From Aldrovandia affinis (taxonomy: Eukaryota; Chordata; Actinopteri; Notacanthiformes; Halosauridae), in assembly GCA_029706075.1 (NCBI GenBank), contig JAINUG010000070.1:930001-994000 (forward strand): a stretch of DNA of 64,000 nt, read 5' to 3'. Numbering within the stretch: the stretch's first letter is position 1; the number at the start of each line of letters is the position of its first letter. Of the stretch, positions 1-55,343 are shown piece after piece. A program made the translations under genes and the position numbers. The notes below the pieces were generated by a model. The model had not been told where the DNA came from and did no database searches. It saw only the letters and a program-made list of their open reading frames with translations.

Positions 1-280
1 CACACACGCAGTAATATAATGATGCAATATAATTCCGATCATGTATAACAAGTATTTTAGAGCTGATTTACATCTGTAAACACTTTTGCTACACAGCTAG
101 TAGCAAATATAGACTCAAAAGACAATGCCGCGCTGCTCCAACAATGCTCCAGTGCTGCTCTGTGTTCGCTTCTGGTGTAGATTATCCCTATCCACTTCCG
201 TTTTAATTAGTGTGGTTTGCTGCTACTGCAAGTTGTTATGTTTTGGAGTAAATTGAATCTAAACCTGACAGTGTGCGAGT

Positions 281-656
281 GGTTGGTACCATTTTCTTAG
301 ATTTGCGAAAAGCATTTGACACTATCAATCACAAAGTCCTTCTTTCAAAATGATAGAAATTTAACTTTTCCTCCAATGCCATGAAGTTGATGAGGTCATA
401 TTCTAATAGGGTACAGTGTGTCACAATCAACTACAATCTGTAATCACCTGGAAAATGTATAATAGGGGTACCCCAAGGACTTTTTACAGGCCCACTATTG
501 TTTAGCCTGTGTGTAAATGTTTGCCATGGAGTTGACATCCAAATGTTTGCAGATGATACAGTTGTGTATGTTAACATTATAACGTTATAATAACGCAACA
601 GGGATTTAATATTATTGTTTTGTATCATTTTGATGCAGAATTCAGTTCCCTGACAT
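281..656 (+). mobile_element. LINE reverse-transcriptase fragment (L2/Rex-like)
   Basis: With frame changes, translation gives FLDLRKAFDTINHKVLL, then GVPQGLFTGPLLFSLC and QMFADDTVVY: the RT motifs LDxxKAFDTI, GVPQGSxLGPLLF and FADDT in correct order and spacing for a non-LTR retrotransposon. Stops and shifts show it is dead. The 3' part of what may be the same element appears at 1424-2005. Confidence 0.8.
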
Positions 657-1423
657 GCCATTTGTAATGTATTTAGTGTTTCAAGTTATTAAATACAAAG
701 TTAAATTGTAGTGATGAGTAGAAGGACAAGGACAGAACATGGAAACAGAATAACACACTAACAGCATATTAGTGCTGGCTGCCACAGAGCTGCAGCTCAG
801 CCTGGAACCTGGCTAGGTTGTCAAGGAAAAGAGTGACACATAAACAAACATGGAGGCACGCATAGAAACAGTTGCCTCATGGTGAACTAGCTAGCACTGC
901 TTGCTACAATGGCTACAATGCTCTTTAAAATTGCATTAATTGCAACTTCAATAATTTCTCTGCAGCTAGCAAGTTGCTGCTTGCGGGTGTCCCTCTTAGG
1001 TTTGGGACAGACACAACAATGTAAAACCACAACAGCTGCAATGGTTACTTCTTGATAGCTAGCTAGCTAACTCGCTTGTTGCTACATTGATGCAGTTTTT
1101 TTTTTCCGCGCCTATCAATAATAACTTTTTTTAACCTCCGTTCAGCACCTCCCGCAGCTCCATTCAGCACCTGCCGCAGTTTCATGACAGACAGACACAG
1201 ACGCACTTTTGTCTTTATTGTAAATATGATATACATATACTATACAGCACCCGCAGCACCCCCACTTACCGCATGCACTGTATGTACATGCTAAAACTGC
1301 AGAAAAAGCAGCATCAAAATGAACTGCAGCTATGACAAAAATGTCAGAATGTGTTGATCTTTCACATCTTAGTATAAATGTGGGCAAAACTGTGAAAATA
1401 CCAAGATACCAACTAAATTTAAC
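657..1423. other. Unassigned DNA between two LINE pieces
   Basis: No open frame or repeat family recognised. Contains clusters of CTAGCTAG-type words and a T-rich run near 1096. It may be an insertion that separates the RT and C-terminal pieces of one LINE. Confidence 0.3.
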
Positions 1424-2005
1424 CTATTGAGTTTGGATACCTTTAGATTTTATTCTGATTTATGTTTCATATTGGCTCTCCCACCTCTAAATAAATTCAT
1501 AAGGTTACTAGTTTACTGTTCCAACAGATCTTCAAGAGCCACCTCTATAGGGAATTGCACTATACCAAAATTCATTACAAAACTTGGTCAATCAGCATTT
1601 TCTATAAAAGCCTCTAAACATTTAATTTCACTATCAACTGATGCAGTAATTTTTGTCATTTCACCTCCAAGTCAAAAAGTGGCTTCTGATCTGTCATCAT
1701 CAATCATATAATCTCAGTACCATCATATACTATCAGTAATACTAAAAATCCCAATTGCTTTTCAACTGTATTTTAATACAGCCATATATTTTAATAAACT
1801 TTATATTTATACCTGTATGTGTTTGTGGATGTATTTTGTTTTATACATTTTTTATTTATTTTCTGTAGTTTATTGTGGACAGGTGTTGGAAATTATTCTT
1901 TGGCTATAAACACTTAAATAAGTGCATCTGATGCTTGTTTTTTTAACACTGTAACAATTATTTTGCTATGTCCCTGATAAACAAATAAACAAATAAAAAC
2001 AATTT
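1424..2005 (+). mobile_element. LINE 3' end (L2/Rex-like C-terminus and tail)
   Basis: Translation of 1427-1711 includes NRSSRATSIGNCTIP and LGQSAFSIKASKH, the usual C-terminal RSTRATxGxCxxP...FGQSAFSVKA block of fish L2/Rex-type LINEs. It is followed by an AT-rich 3' UTR ending in a short tandem AAACAAATAAAC tail near 1978-2000. Same strand as the RT fragment at 281-656. Confidence 0.7.
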
Positions 2006-5000
2006 TGAGAAATAAAAGCAACATGGCTGTGAAATAATTATGGAGAGTTGCGGTCAGAATGCTTTGCGCTTTGATTGAATCCTTCCCTAAGCCTCAATGT
2101 ATGGGAAAGGGCCTTTATAAAAAAAAAGTTATCATTAGTTATCAAAAAATTAGCTCCTTTAAAAAAAAAAGTAAAACACATCAGATTTTGCCAAATGGGT
2201 TTTTAATATAAACGATTATTTGGACAATCTGCATGGTAAAGAATATAATGTGTGATCTTTAAGGATGGTTGTAAGAAACATGCTCAGTGTATCATTGCTG
2301 GGTCTACTATGAATAGGAAATCAGAGCACCCCCACCCCACCCCCTCGTACATCCCAAACTGTCTCTTAGCTATTATTCTAATGTCCAGCTGCTGGCTTTT
2401 TAAGAAGGAAGGGCATCTGGTGACTGAATCTGCACTGGAATCGAATTTTTTTTTTTTTTTACTTGTTTATTAAAATTGTCTCTGAGCATGGTTTGATTTA
2501 TTCCCCACAAATGCATTTGAATTTCAATTAAAGGAGGCAAAATCCATTTTATATTGCTTCTTTATGGCTACTCTCCATCCAGTTCTGCTGAATTCACAAG
2601 GTTCATATTACTGCACAATTACAAAATGATAATAAGCATGTACACTTTTTTTACATTTTTTAAAAACAATTTACTTGATATATTTATAATTTGAGTCCCC
2701 CAAAGGAAGGGCGCAGGGCTCTCAACATGGAGAACTGCTTATATGTTTCATCTCCAATTATTAGCAGTTTGCACTGCACTTAGACATTCATTACAAGGAA
2801 ATATTAAAGTAAATTGTACCATCTCGCCCTGTTTGCACTTTATTATGCAGAAATAGAAAACACTTAGCATGCGAAATTAATGTGGAAATTATTCCCGGGT
2901 AAACTATAAACACAGAAGTTACCCCGTGCATTCACCCTTTTTCTCCTTTCCCCAGATCAGAGTGTAATTGCCAGTAATCAGGTCTGTTTGCTGCTGATAA
3001 AACCACTCTGAATGCGCGGAACCCTCTTTGTGTGATGACTCAATTATTCCAGAAGTGCCTCATCAAACCTGGCCCATCAGCTGCTTTAATAAATAAGGAG
3101 GCAAACTTGCTGCGGGCACATTATAATTCCATTCATTCCATAATTAAATCCATTCCAATTTTAACCCTTCCTTCAATCTTCTTCCAGAAAAAGAAACAAA
3201 ATTAAAAAATAAATAGACACACTGACCTTGCTCGGTGCAAACACCCAGCCTCGTAATTCACGCAAGTAATACTGCTTAAGAAAGGTTAAGAGACAAAAAA
3301 CAAAAAACACAGCAGGCTTTGTAAAAAAGGATGTATATCTGTGCAGATAGAGCACAAGGTCTTTATTTATTCATTGTTTCCACGTGCAGGTTTATACAGT
3401 AATTATATTTAAAGTGTTATCTAATCGTTACAGTTGGTTGTGTGCGGTGTGCTGACGTTTTTACATTTTATTTTCTGTAAGTTCATTTTCCCCAATCATT
3501 ATCCCTCACCCCCTTTCTCATAAAGAATATGGAAACCATACACTTTTAAAATGTCATACATACCCCACCCTCACCACAAATAGTAACTGCTTTTACTTTC
3601 CAGCTTATTGAGCTATCAAAACTGGTGGCTTTTAATAAACAGAAAAAATGTACACTATACATGTGTATGTGTTGAGTGCTTGTTTAACTAGAGACAGGCC
3701 ATGCAAGTTTAGAGGACTAAAGACATATATATATTTTAGGCCATTGCTAGAGTGAAATATTATACAAATCAAAGCATCTTTAAAATAATAAGGTGTCTAC
3801 ACCAGTATTTAATTCAACAATTCAACCACAAATATATTAGTAATCCTACTACCATCCTCTTAACAAATCCCTTACCATTTACAAATCAAAGTATTAATTA
3901 AGTATCCTTTTCTAAAAGTTTTTTTAGAAATTGTATATTATTATTTGTTGCACAATTGCCATTGTGTGCTTTTAGTAACATCACAGAATCGTTGTTGATG
4001 TGAGCTACAGGGCCTTTTCTTCCTGATATCACAAAAACTGAAAGGAAGAGTCATAAAGAAGAGCTATCGTGAATCTTTTGCCCCCAAAATCTAATATTTC
4101 AATATTTTTACATTTGCTTGTTTTCATTTGAAAGGAGTCATGCTGGTATGACTCTCTCACATTGATGAAGGTTCTTGTTTGTTGTGAAGTCTTGCCTCAA
4201 AATAAAGCAAGAATGTTGGAGATGTTGCTTATTGTTGTGTTTTTTCCTTAAAGTAACTATTTTGCCAATATAATGAGTCTACTTTCACAATGACATGGCT
4301 AAAATGATCTCCTGACTGTTAGTGCTTTTTTAATTCAGGGATCATGACTTTGTTTTAAATTATGTACTATGTTATGTATTGTTTCTACTGTAATGTAAGT
4401 ACTGTAACCATGCACAAAATAGATATCAAGTGTTTACTTCAACTAAATCATACATACAAACATATTTTGATTATGATTGATTCCAGTACCAAGTAGTTAG
4501 ATTTAGCTTTTCCTGTTTTTATTCAAATACTCCTGGCTTAAAATAGAAATAAAAAAGTTATGCACTGCTTATTCAAGGCTGATTGACTCCAACAAGCTGA
4601 GACCAGGAACAGAAGTAACCCTGTAGTAACCCTCTTCACTTTGCCCCTTCTGCGATGGGAATGGTAGCAGATGGGGTTAGCACAGAGGGCAGTGGCCTCT
4701 GACAGCTAGTGGCCTGCTTACCACATAGTATCCCCCAAGCATCAGGAAGCTGATTTTCCCCTGAGAAATCCACCCTGCTCACAGGCAAATGGTCCTGAGA
4801 GAAATGCTATTCGTTGTGGGGGGGGGACTTAAATTATGATTCAGCAGATGACGTACTGGTTTAGTTATTAGTGTGTCTTTTTCTTATGCTAATGACTTAA
4901 ATGGGTCCCTTTGGCTTTGTGTGGGGAATTTTCCCAGTGCTATAATTAAGATCCTGTTTTTTTAATGCCCTCCATGAGAACTACAATAAATAAATACTTG

Positions 5001-5862
5001 TGTAATAAGATCTTTGATGTGTTCGGACTCTGTGTGAATCTTGTTTTCTTCCCTGTTATCCCCCTCGGATAGTTTGTATTAATTACACACACGCGATGTG
5101 ATATCTGTCACACTAATAAGTTGTTAAAGATGAAGCCGCATCTTTCGCCTCTCAAACATAATGGCATGCTAGTCTTTCTCCTTATTCATAATTCCTCTGT
5201 ACTTTAAATGTAACAAAAGCACATTTTCACTTTCCCTGTCTTGCAGTTCCTCATAACCGCTTATAACATAACATCAAAAAGAGTTAGCCTTCATAACAAA
5301 TGGCATTGCTCCACAGCATGCAGCTAGATGGCTTTCAACATCAAACAAACATCCACTGCAGACGTATCGCAGAAAATAATTGCAAACAAATGTTATGAAC
5401 AAAAGGGAAAATTATGGTCAAAGTGTGATGCATTTGTTTGCTCCCATGGCTTAATACCACCATACCATCATTCTACAGTGCATTTTCTACTGTCAGTATA
5501 AAGTGAACAACAACTATTGTGGCTATGTTTCTAAAGGCACTCGCACACTGACCCAGCATCCTCCTCTACAAACCACCAAAGAACACAGACATCAGGATGC
5601 TGAGCCTGGCTTGTGTTTTATATGCAGCAGGTCCAGTATGGTTTGACATGTTCAGTCAGCATCGGATAGTGTTCAATCAAGTCAAGATGGTGTGCCCCGT
5701 GATCCAAAAAACATTGGCAAAGCAGCATGAGGTTTCTTCCTTGCTGACTCCATGGCAATGAAGTGGCATGTGTCGTCGGCCATTGCTGCCGCCAAATGTA
5801 TAAAATGTCCAGCAGTGCCTATCCGAGCCAGAGGTATCCTAGTACCCTAGGATAGTTCAGTT
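2006..5862. other. AT-rich non-coding DNA
   Basis: No gene or recognised transposon. Low-complexity runs occur at 2160-2171 (A), 2445-2460 (T) and 4819-4828 (G). Segments 2690-3180 and 4900-5450 have mixed composition with many TAATTA/ATTA words and look like conserved non-coding DNA, which cannot be tested here. Confidence 0.35.
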
Positions 5863-5898
5863 AAAACTAGGATAACTATAGATAGTTATCCTAGTTTT
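5863..5898. repeat. Perfect inverted repeat (17-bp arms, 2-bp spacer)
   Basis: AAAACTAGGATAACTAT at 5863-5879 is the exact reverse complement of 5882-5898, separated by AG. Related words (CCTAGGATAGTT) precede it at 5846-5857. Confidence 0.9.
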
Positions 5899-5992
5899 AG
5901 TAAGTTAAAACACTGGGCAGTGCAGGATGGGTCTTTCAATAATATTTAGATGATATTTAGACTCCTAATAGATAGGAAAAAAACACTTCACT

Positions 5993-6004
5993 GCCCCCTG
6001 CTGT
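5993..6004 (-). promoter_or_regulatory. Candidate CTCF-type motif
   Basis: GCCCCCTGCTGT; the reverse complement ACAGCAGGGGGC fits the CTCF core CCASYAGRKGGC except for its first base. Motif match only. Confidence 0.25.
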
Positions 6005-6341
6005 AAGGGTGTGCTTGTATCAGGGTATTGCTGTGGTGTTTTGTGTGCTGAAAGAAAATGTTCTATTTGTAAAATGAGATTCCTGAAATTCCCACCAACG
6101 TTGGCTTGATAGGGGACATTAGTCGCGTGTGTTGTGTGTCGCGTGTCGCGATGCTGTACGATCACTGCAAGCCTCAGATACTGTTGGGTCACCTTTAGTC
6201 CAGTAATAACATCATCGGCCTTGTGCCATTAGAGTAGGGAGTGTGTTTGCCAGGAGCTGCACATCAAAGCTTGATTGTGCAAGAGCTGGGGCTTGGGGGG
6301 AGGGGATGTATCTCTGTATAGTGTCGCATCAAAAACCTCTA

Positions 6342-7214
6342 CAGGCAGTCCCCGAGTTACGAATGTCCGATTTATGGATAACTCGTACTTACGAACTGCC
6401 ATAAGGCCTATTATGTAAAAAATTGAGTTAAATACAATGGTTCGTAATAACGAACGCATGCACTACTTTATGATGCTCATGAAAACATTGTGCGGTTTTA
6501 GCGGTTTGTCGGCTCAAGGAACAGAGATCACCGTCCGTTATTTTAAGTCATATCACAGTCCCGTTTTTCTCTTTCTCTTACCCTTACAACGATGCTTCCA
6601 AAGCGTAAATCCAATGCAAGTGCTAGTGATGCATCAAAGAAAAGTAGAACAATCACAATGGAAAGTAAAGTTTAAATAATAAAGAGATCGGAGAGAAGTG
6701 AAACGCCATCAGCCATTGGAAAAGCATTAGGCTACAGCCGGTCAACGATCGGTTTTTAAAAAACAATTTAAAAAGACAAAGGGAAAATAATGGAGCATAT
6801 GAAAGGCCATGCCCCGATGAATGCCACGATTATTACCAAGCAACGCAGTGGTTTACTTATTGAGATGGAAAGGCTATTGATCATTTGGATAGAAGACCAA
6901 AATTAGCGTAATATGCCTATTAGCCTTTCTTTATTCAAGAAAGCCTTTCTTTAATGTTTTTTTACAGTACTGTATGTACATAGTTACTTTTATTATTACT
7001 GTATTATTATGTACTGAATGTTATGTTTAAGATGTTTTATTGTATTTGGAAGTGTTTTATATGCACAGAAAGGTAAAATAAATACTATACTAAGACAAAC
7101 ATTTGACTAAGTGACAATTAATAAGAACTGTATGTACCTGTTCCGACTTACATACAAATTCAAATTAAAGACAGACTTAAGAACGGATCTTGTTCGTAAC
7201 CCGGGGACTGCCTG
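6342..7214 (+). mobile_element. Tigger/pogo-like DNA transposon, non-autonomous
   Basis: Terminal inverted repeats CAGGCAGTCCCCGAGTTACG (start) and CGTAACCCGGGGACTGCCTG (end) are flanked by TA target duplications at 6340-6341 and 7215-7216. An internal stretch around 6592-6755 translates in pieces to LPKRKSNASDASKKSR, then IIKRSERSETPSAIGKALGY, resembling the CENP-B-type N-terminal helix-turn-helix of Tigger transposases. The DDE domain is absent, so it could only move in trans. The TIRs are close, suggesting moderate age. Confidence 0.85.
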
Positions 7215-7269
7215 TATTTTATGCAGCTGTCAGGGGATGACCACGTTTCCAGAAAACATGTGCATATCC

Positions 7270-8649
7270 CAGTGGCGTAGACAGAATTTTATTTTTGGTG
7301 GGGCCTGGTTAAAAGTGGGAGGGCCTTGTTGTAACTATCTCCTTGAAACTATAATGAGTCCTGAATGACATCTGTCACTCAATTTGTGTGACAGCTCGGT
7401 ACCAAGGCTAGAGCCATAAGCGTGACTCACAGTACAGACAAGACTCTTATAAAAGAGGTCAGAAAACTACATTTTGCAACATGAATGTGTCGATTATGTG
7501 ATTCTAAGCACATGATACATCACAACACAGAATCATTTGCACAATATGCCCCACACAGCCTTGTTAATTTTAGAACATACAGCAAGTGGCCTATATACAA
7601 ACATTAAGTCCCATTCAAGTAGCTCGCGTTCGTAATTTCTGGGCTCATTAATATTGCGTTTTTGGTATCTGTTGGAGGTGATTTTTTATGTCCAGGTCAT
7701 ACTTGGGAATTAACTAAACAGTACCAAAAAATCATTTATTTAATGCCTCTTCCCTTTCGCTATGGCCATGCAGAGATGCCTTGTTTTGCACAAAACACCA
7801 CAATGTCATTAACTACTTTGACGTGGTGGCCTTTTTTTCCATTGCATTGCGGATTAAGTACAGTCTCCTGAGCTTTACAGCTAATGAATGCCTTTTCCAT
7901 GTGGTAGTCAGCGAAATGTCTACGTATTTGACAAAATGCAGCATTGCTTGCAATGCTATATTTGAGCCACTTAAACTTGTCATACCATTTGGGAGAAAAA
8001 CAATGTGACTTTCCTCACTTTCCTCAAGTCAGTGGCAGGGAATGCTGACAATTTTGGCTGTGATGGTGGTTCATCAATATCAGACAAATAATTTTGTGGT
8101 AGTGTGATATACTATGTGCATGCCATTAATATGTGTGTGGGTAATTCGTTTGGAATGTGCTAGAGTGCAGGAATCATATGTGTATAGATCAGTGGAAACA
8201 GAAAGAACAAGAACCAAATCATCTGAGGTAGATGGTGTCCCAAACATATCCCAAAATGTTTGTGAACTCCAGCTCACCACTTCAGTTGCACAATGTTCTG
8301 TTAGAGAACTCACCGCTAGCCTTAGAAGGGGGAGAGAAAGCTGTCAGGAAGGTATCCTCCTCCTCCATCCGTGGCTTTAAAAAAAAAAATGCATGAATGC
8401 TTTGTTTTTTCTCCATAGCTGCTTTTATCAAGCTAGCTAGCTACAGACCTAGCTGCTTAGACTACAGTCGCGCACGCAGAGAAGCTACGAAGTGTGAGCA
8501 GGAGCAGCTTCAGTGAGTGGGAGGGTGATTTACAGATGTGATTATTTGATTTAACCAATGAGATGATACAAGGGGGGATACATTACATTTTACTACATTT
8601 TCATTGTAAATCTGGAGGGCCTGGATTACCTCCTGTGGCTACACCCCTG
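7270..8649. mobile_element. hAT-like DNA transposon, non-autonomous
   Basis: Starts CAGTGGCGTAGACAG and ends GTGGCTACACCCCTG, an imperfect terminal inverted repeat of the CAGTGGCGTAGCC type common in fish. It is flanked by 8-bp duplications GCATATCC (7262-7269) and GCACATCC (8650-8657), one mismatch. No transposase frame found in its 1.4 kb. Confidence 0.75.
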
Positions 8650-8743
8650 GCACATCCATACAAAACAGACTGAGTTCTATTTATTCATATTTAATACATT
8701 ATATTTATTAAGAATTTGTTTTCATTTGTTTTTCTCTCTCCAG

Positions 8744-8853
8744 AGAATGAAATTCACACTCGCCTTCTGAAGCAAATAAAGAGTTGTGCGCACATCGACC
8801 AGTGTGGACTGTGTGAAGCATCTTGTAAATTACCTTATATACAACAAGAAAAG
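8744..8853 (+). other. Exon-like segment upstream of st18, possible 5' UTR exon
   Basis: A pyrimidine-rich acceptor (TTTCTCTCTCCAG) precedes 8744 and a good donor (AAG|GTAACT) follows 8853. The segment lies in non-repeat DNA just right of a hAT-like element and about 3 kb upstream of the first coding exon, whose ATG directly abuts a splice acceptor and so needs an upstream leader exon. One frame (from 8746) is open for 36 codons and holds four closely spaced cysteines (C-x5-C-x2-C-x3-C), which I do not recognise; an open frame of this length is not rare by chance. It also contains a 7-codon uORF starting at 8747. A non-coding leader exon is my preferred reading; a coding exon of another gene is the alternative. 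Confidence 0.35.
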
Positions 8854-9280
8854 GTAACTTTTTTCTTTAGTTTGTAGTCTTTGTTGGTTATAGTTGCTGT
8901 ATTGGTATTAGGCATGTGTACAAATCTAATACCAAATTTGTCATACAGCACTGAAGCAATAATTCATTTTCACACTCAGACAATTCAATCAATATTTTAC
9001 TTAACTTTGATTTGCTCATAAGTGCAAGAGATAGTTTTCTCCACAATTTGATGAATTCTACAATCACCAACATTAAGTCCTCAAACTGTGTTTGTGAATA
9101 AATACACTCTTTCATTATTATGTTATTACAAATGTTGATTGAATTCAGGGTCTCGGTCGCTACAGCTTCTGTGCCAGTATCCTTAAATTGAAATAATATA
9201 TAATGTTGGTCAAAAAGGCCAAAAATCAGTTGCCCTATGAAGTGCAATTTGCAGTACATATATACATATATATACATATA

Positions 9281-9645
9281 CAGTAGGTATACATTTCACT
9301 TGCCACTGATCAACACAAAATACTACTATTTTTTTATAATGTCCAATAAAAAAAATTTAAAAAAATAATTACAAATAAAAAAAACAGACAATAATTTATT
9401 CCAGATGTATTCACCCCCATTGACGTAATACTTGGTAGAAGCATCTTTAGCTGCAATTACAGCTGTGAGTCTATTTGGGTAAGTCTCTACCAGCTTTGCA
9501 CATCAGGACACTGCAATTTGAAATTGCCCATTTTTCTGTACAAAATTTGTGGAGCTCCATCAGGTTGGATGGGGACCATTGATGAACAACAATTTTCAAA
9601 TCTTTGCAGAGATTCTAAATGGGACTGAGGTCAGGCTTCTCAATT
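9281..9645 (-). mobile_element. Tc1-like fragment, same family as the element at 17838-19669
   Basis: Begins after TA with CAGTAGGTATAC and shares a long stretch (CACTGATCAACACAAAATAC, then TACTTGGTAGAAGCA and GTTGGATGGGGACCATTGA) with the larger Tc1 element in intron 2. Truncated on the right near 9645; no usable transposase frame. Confidence 0.8.
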
Positions 9646-11922
9646 CTCTGCTATTAGGCAGTCATGTGAATAACTGTGAAAAGTAACTGAGGAGTGTCCC
9701 TCTAGTGACACAGATTTAGTCTAAAACAAGTTATCAATTTATTTATTGTATATGAACATCACCATTGTTTTGCCCTGATGCATATGCAGGAAGTATTAAC
9801 TACATAGCTATGGTAGCTAAACTTTTTCAGAGCTAAAATATGCTTTTGCAACAAACAAAAAAATTACATTTCAAACATAGAGCTGTAAAGGCACACTCAA
9901 CAACAATAACAGTCAATAAAATACAGACACACAATTGGTTTCAGTTATCTGGTTCACATAGTTAAATATAAATAGCTAACCATATCGATTTACCAACTGC
10001 ATTTTGATACAATTTCATAAAAATGTTTGAAAATACTTGTTTATGTAATTGAAATAGTAATATGTGAGGTCACACACTTTTTGTGAAGCCTCTCACAAGT
10101 GCACCATTCACGCTTTCAATACTACTGACATAAATTATATATATTTTTTTTTAAGTTAGTGCTTTTGAGAGGATTAGTATGGCAAAGCTGTGATGCTAAA
10201 ATTGGAAGGAGTAACTCAAACTCTCAGTACTCTCAAAAGGGTTAACTAATTGTTAAATTCGTGAAGACTTATGTAACAAAACAGCTTATGTGTCATACAA
10301 CTGTTCAGTGTGAAAATGTATGTGTAATATATGTAAATGGTATGTTTGTGCATTTGTAAAAGTGCATTGAATCAAGCAAATTTCAGATATAGATATAATT
10401 TACAGGACCTTGCATAGGGGATACATTATATATATATATATATGTTTGTGTGTGTGTGTATGTGTGTGTGTCCATGCGTGTGTGTGTACACATTTGTTTC
10501 TTGTCGTTGCTGCAAGATTATGTACGATACACACATTTCTGTGTAGATAAATTTGATGGACCTGAATTATTATTCAGAAAAAAAATAAAACGCAAGCCCA
10601 ACACTTTTAATAGTTTTTTTTCCTTTGAAGGGCTATTGTTAAATATGCTGGTTGTTGTTGTGTGATGTGGAAGAGTGTAATGAACTAATCGGGTGCATTA
10701 GTTTTACAGAATGTAATCTATAGTGTTTGGGAGTTGTTTGTCTCAATAGGCTCCAGTAATCAAAAGTAATGAAGCTATTACGAGCAGGACCTCCGAGAGC
10801 CCGGCATGGCAGTAAGAGTGCGGCACATAAAAGGTTTATTAAAGGAAATTAAGGTCCATCACTGCCACACCTGCTCCCCTCCATTATAAATGTATGACAG
10901 GTCAGTGCCTTCAATCACAACAGCAAACGAGAGAGAGGAGTCATGTTTCCCATTACCAGGGAAGTAACAGCGTATTCTGTGACTCACACATTTCCAAGCC
11001 CTGTGACCGCTATGCGCAGCCATCAGGCCAGAATAATTACATTTAATAGGTTTTATTTGGGACCCACAAGCAATGCAGGGGGAGAATGGATTGGTTTTAA
11101 CAACTATTTTTGGTCTAAACATATACCTGTGTACCTTCAGCGCTTTAATGGCATCATTTTGCATTATTACATTTACACCCCCCCAAAAAAAAAAATTAAG
11201 TTTACCCTCTGCTGGTGATTGGGTTCATAGTTTGCACCCGGAGAAGGGGGGGCCCATAACATATCCACATGTGAAAGATATGCACAATCCCAGTATGTTT
11301 GCAAACCTAGCGGTGGGAGTGTGCACTATAAGGGCAGTAGGAAATGGCTGTCATCCTGTAGACTTAATAGCTCTGTGTCATTGCATCTCCTCTCGTTTCC
11401 CCAAAAAAGACACATATTAATCCTGTATGCATATTAGCATAATATGTTTTAAGTTTTAATGAGCTCCTGATTCCTATCATTACATTATTATTTTATAAAT
11501 GCAATTGAGTCTTTATGTACTTGAACTCAGCAGCAATTTGTCCTTTTTTCAAAACTATAATGTGAAATAAATATGATGCCTCTGCAGCTAATTATATTTG
11601 GGCACCAAATGATAACTTTATATCACAAATGATAACTTGTTCATATATTTAAAACTAGATTGCAGAAATTAAAATATCCCACTCTAAGAGTCACACTCTC
11701 AGACAAAATGGAAAGCAACAAGAAAAAAACACTTTGAGGACAAACATTAAAGATACAAATAACACACATAGAATTGTCCAGCAGGGGTACAGTGTGGAAC
11801 ATTAGTAATATTAGATGATGATACATACAACAGATACAGAGTGATGCATATTTTTTAATATTATGCGGCTATTGTACATTTCAGGACTAAATAACACATT
11901 ATCATATATGTTCTTTTGGCAG
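9646..11922. other. Non-coding DNA before st18 exon 1
   Basis: Probable 5' UTR intron or promoter-side DNA. Holds a (TA)n-(TG)n microsatellite at about 10426-10489. The stretch 10690-11070 has balanced composition, no repeats and several TAATTA-type words, and is a candidate conserved element. Confidence 0.35.
10426..10489. repeat. (TA)n-(TG)n microsatellite
   Basis: An alternating TA run passes directly into an interrupted TG run. Confidence 0.9.
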
Positions 11923-55343
<43,421 letters not shown>

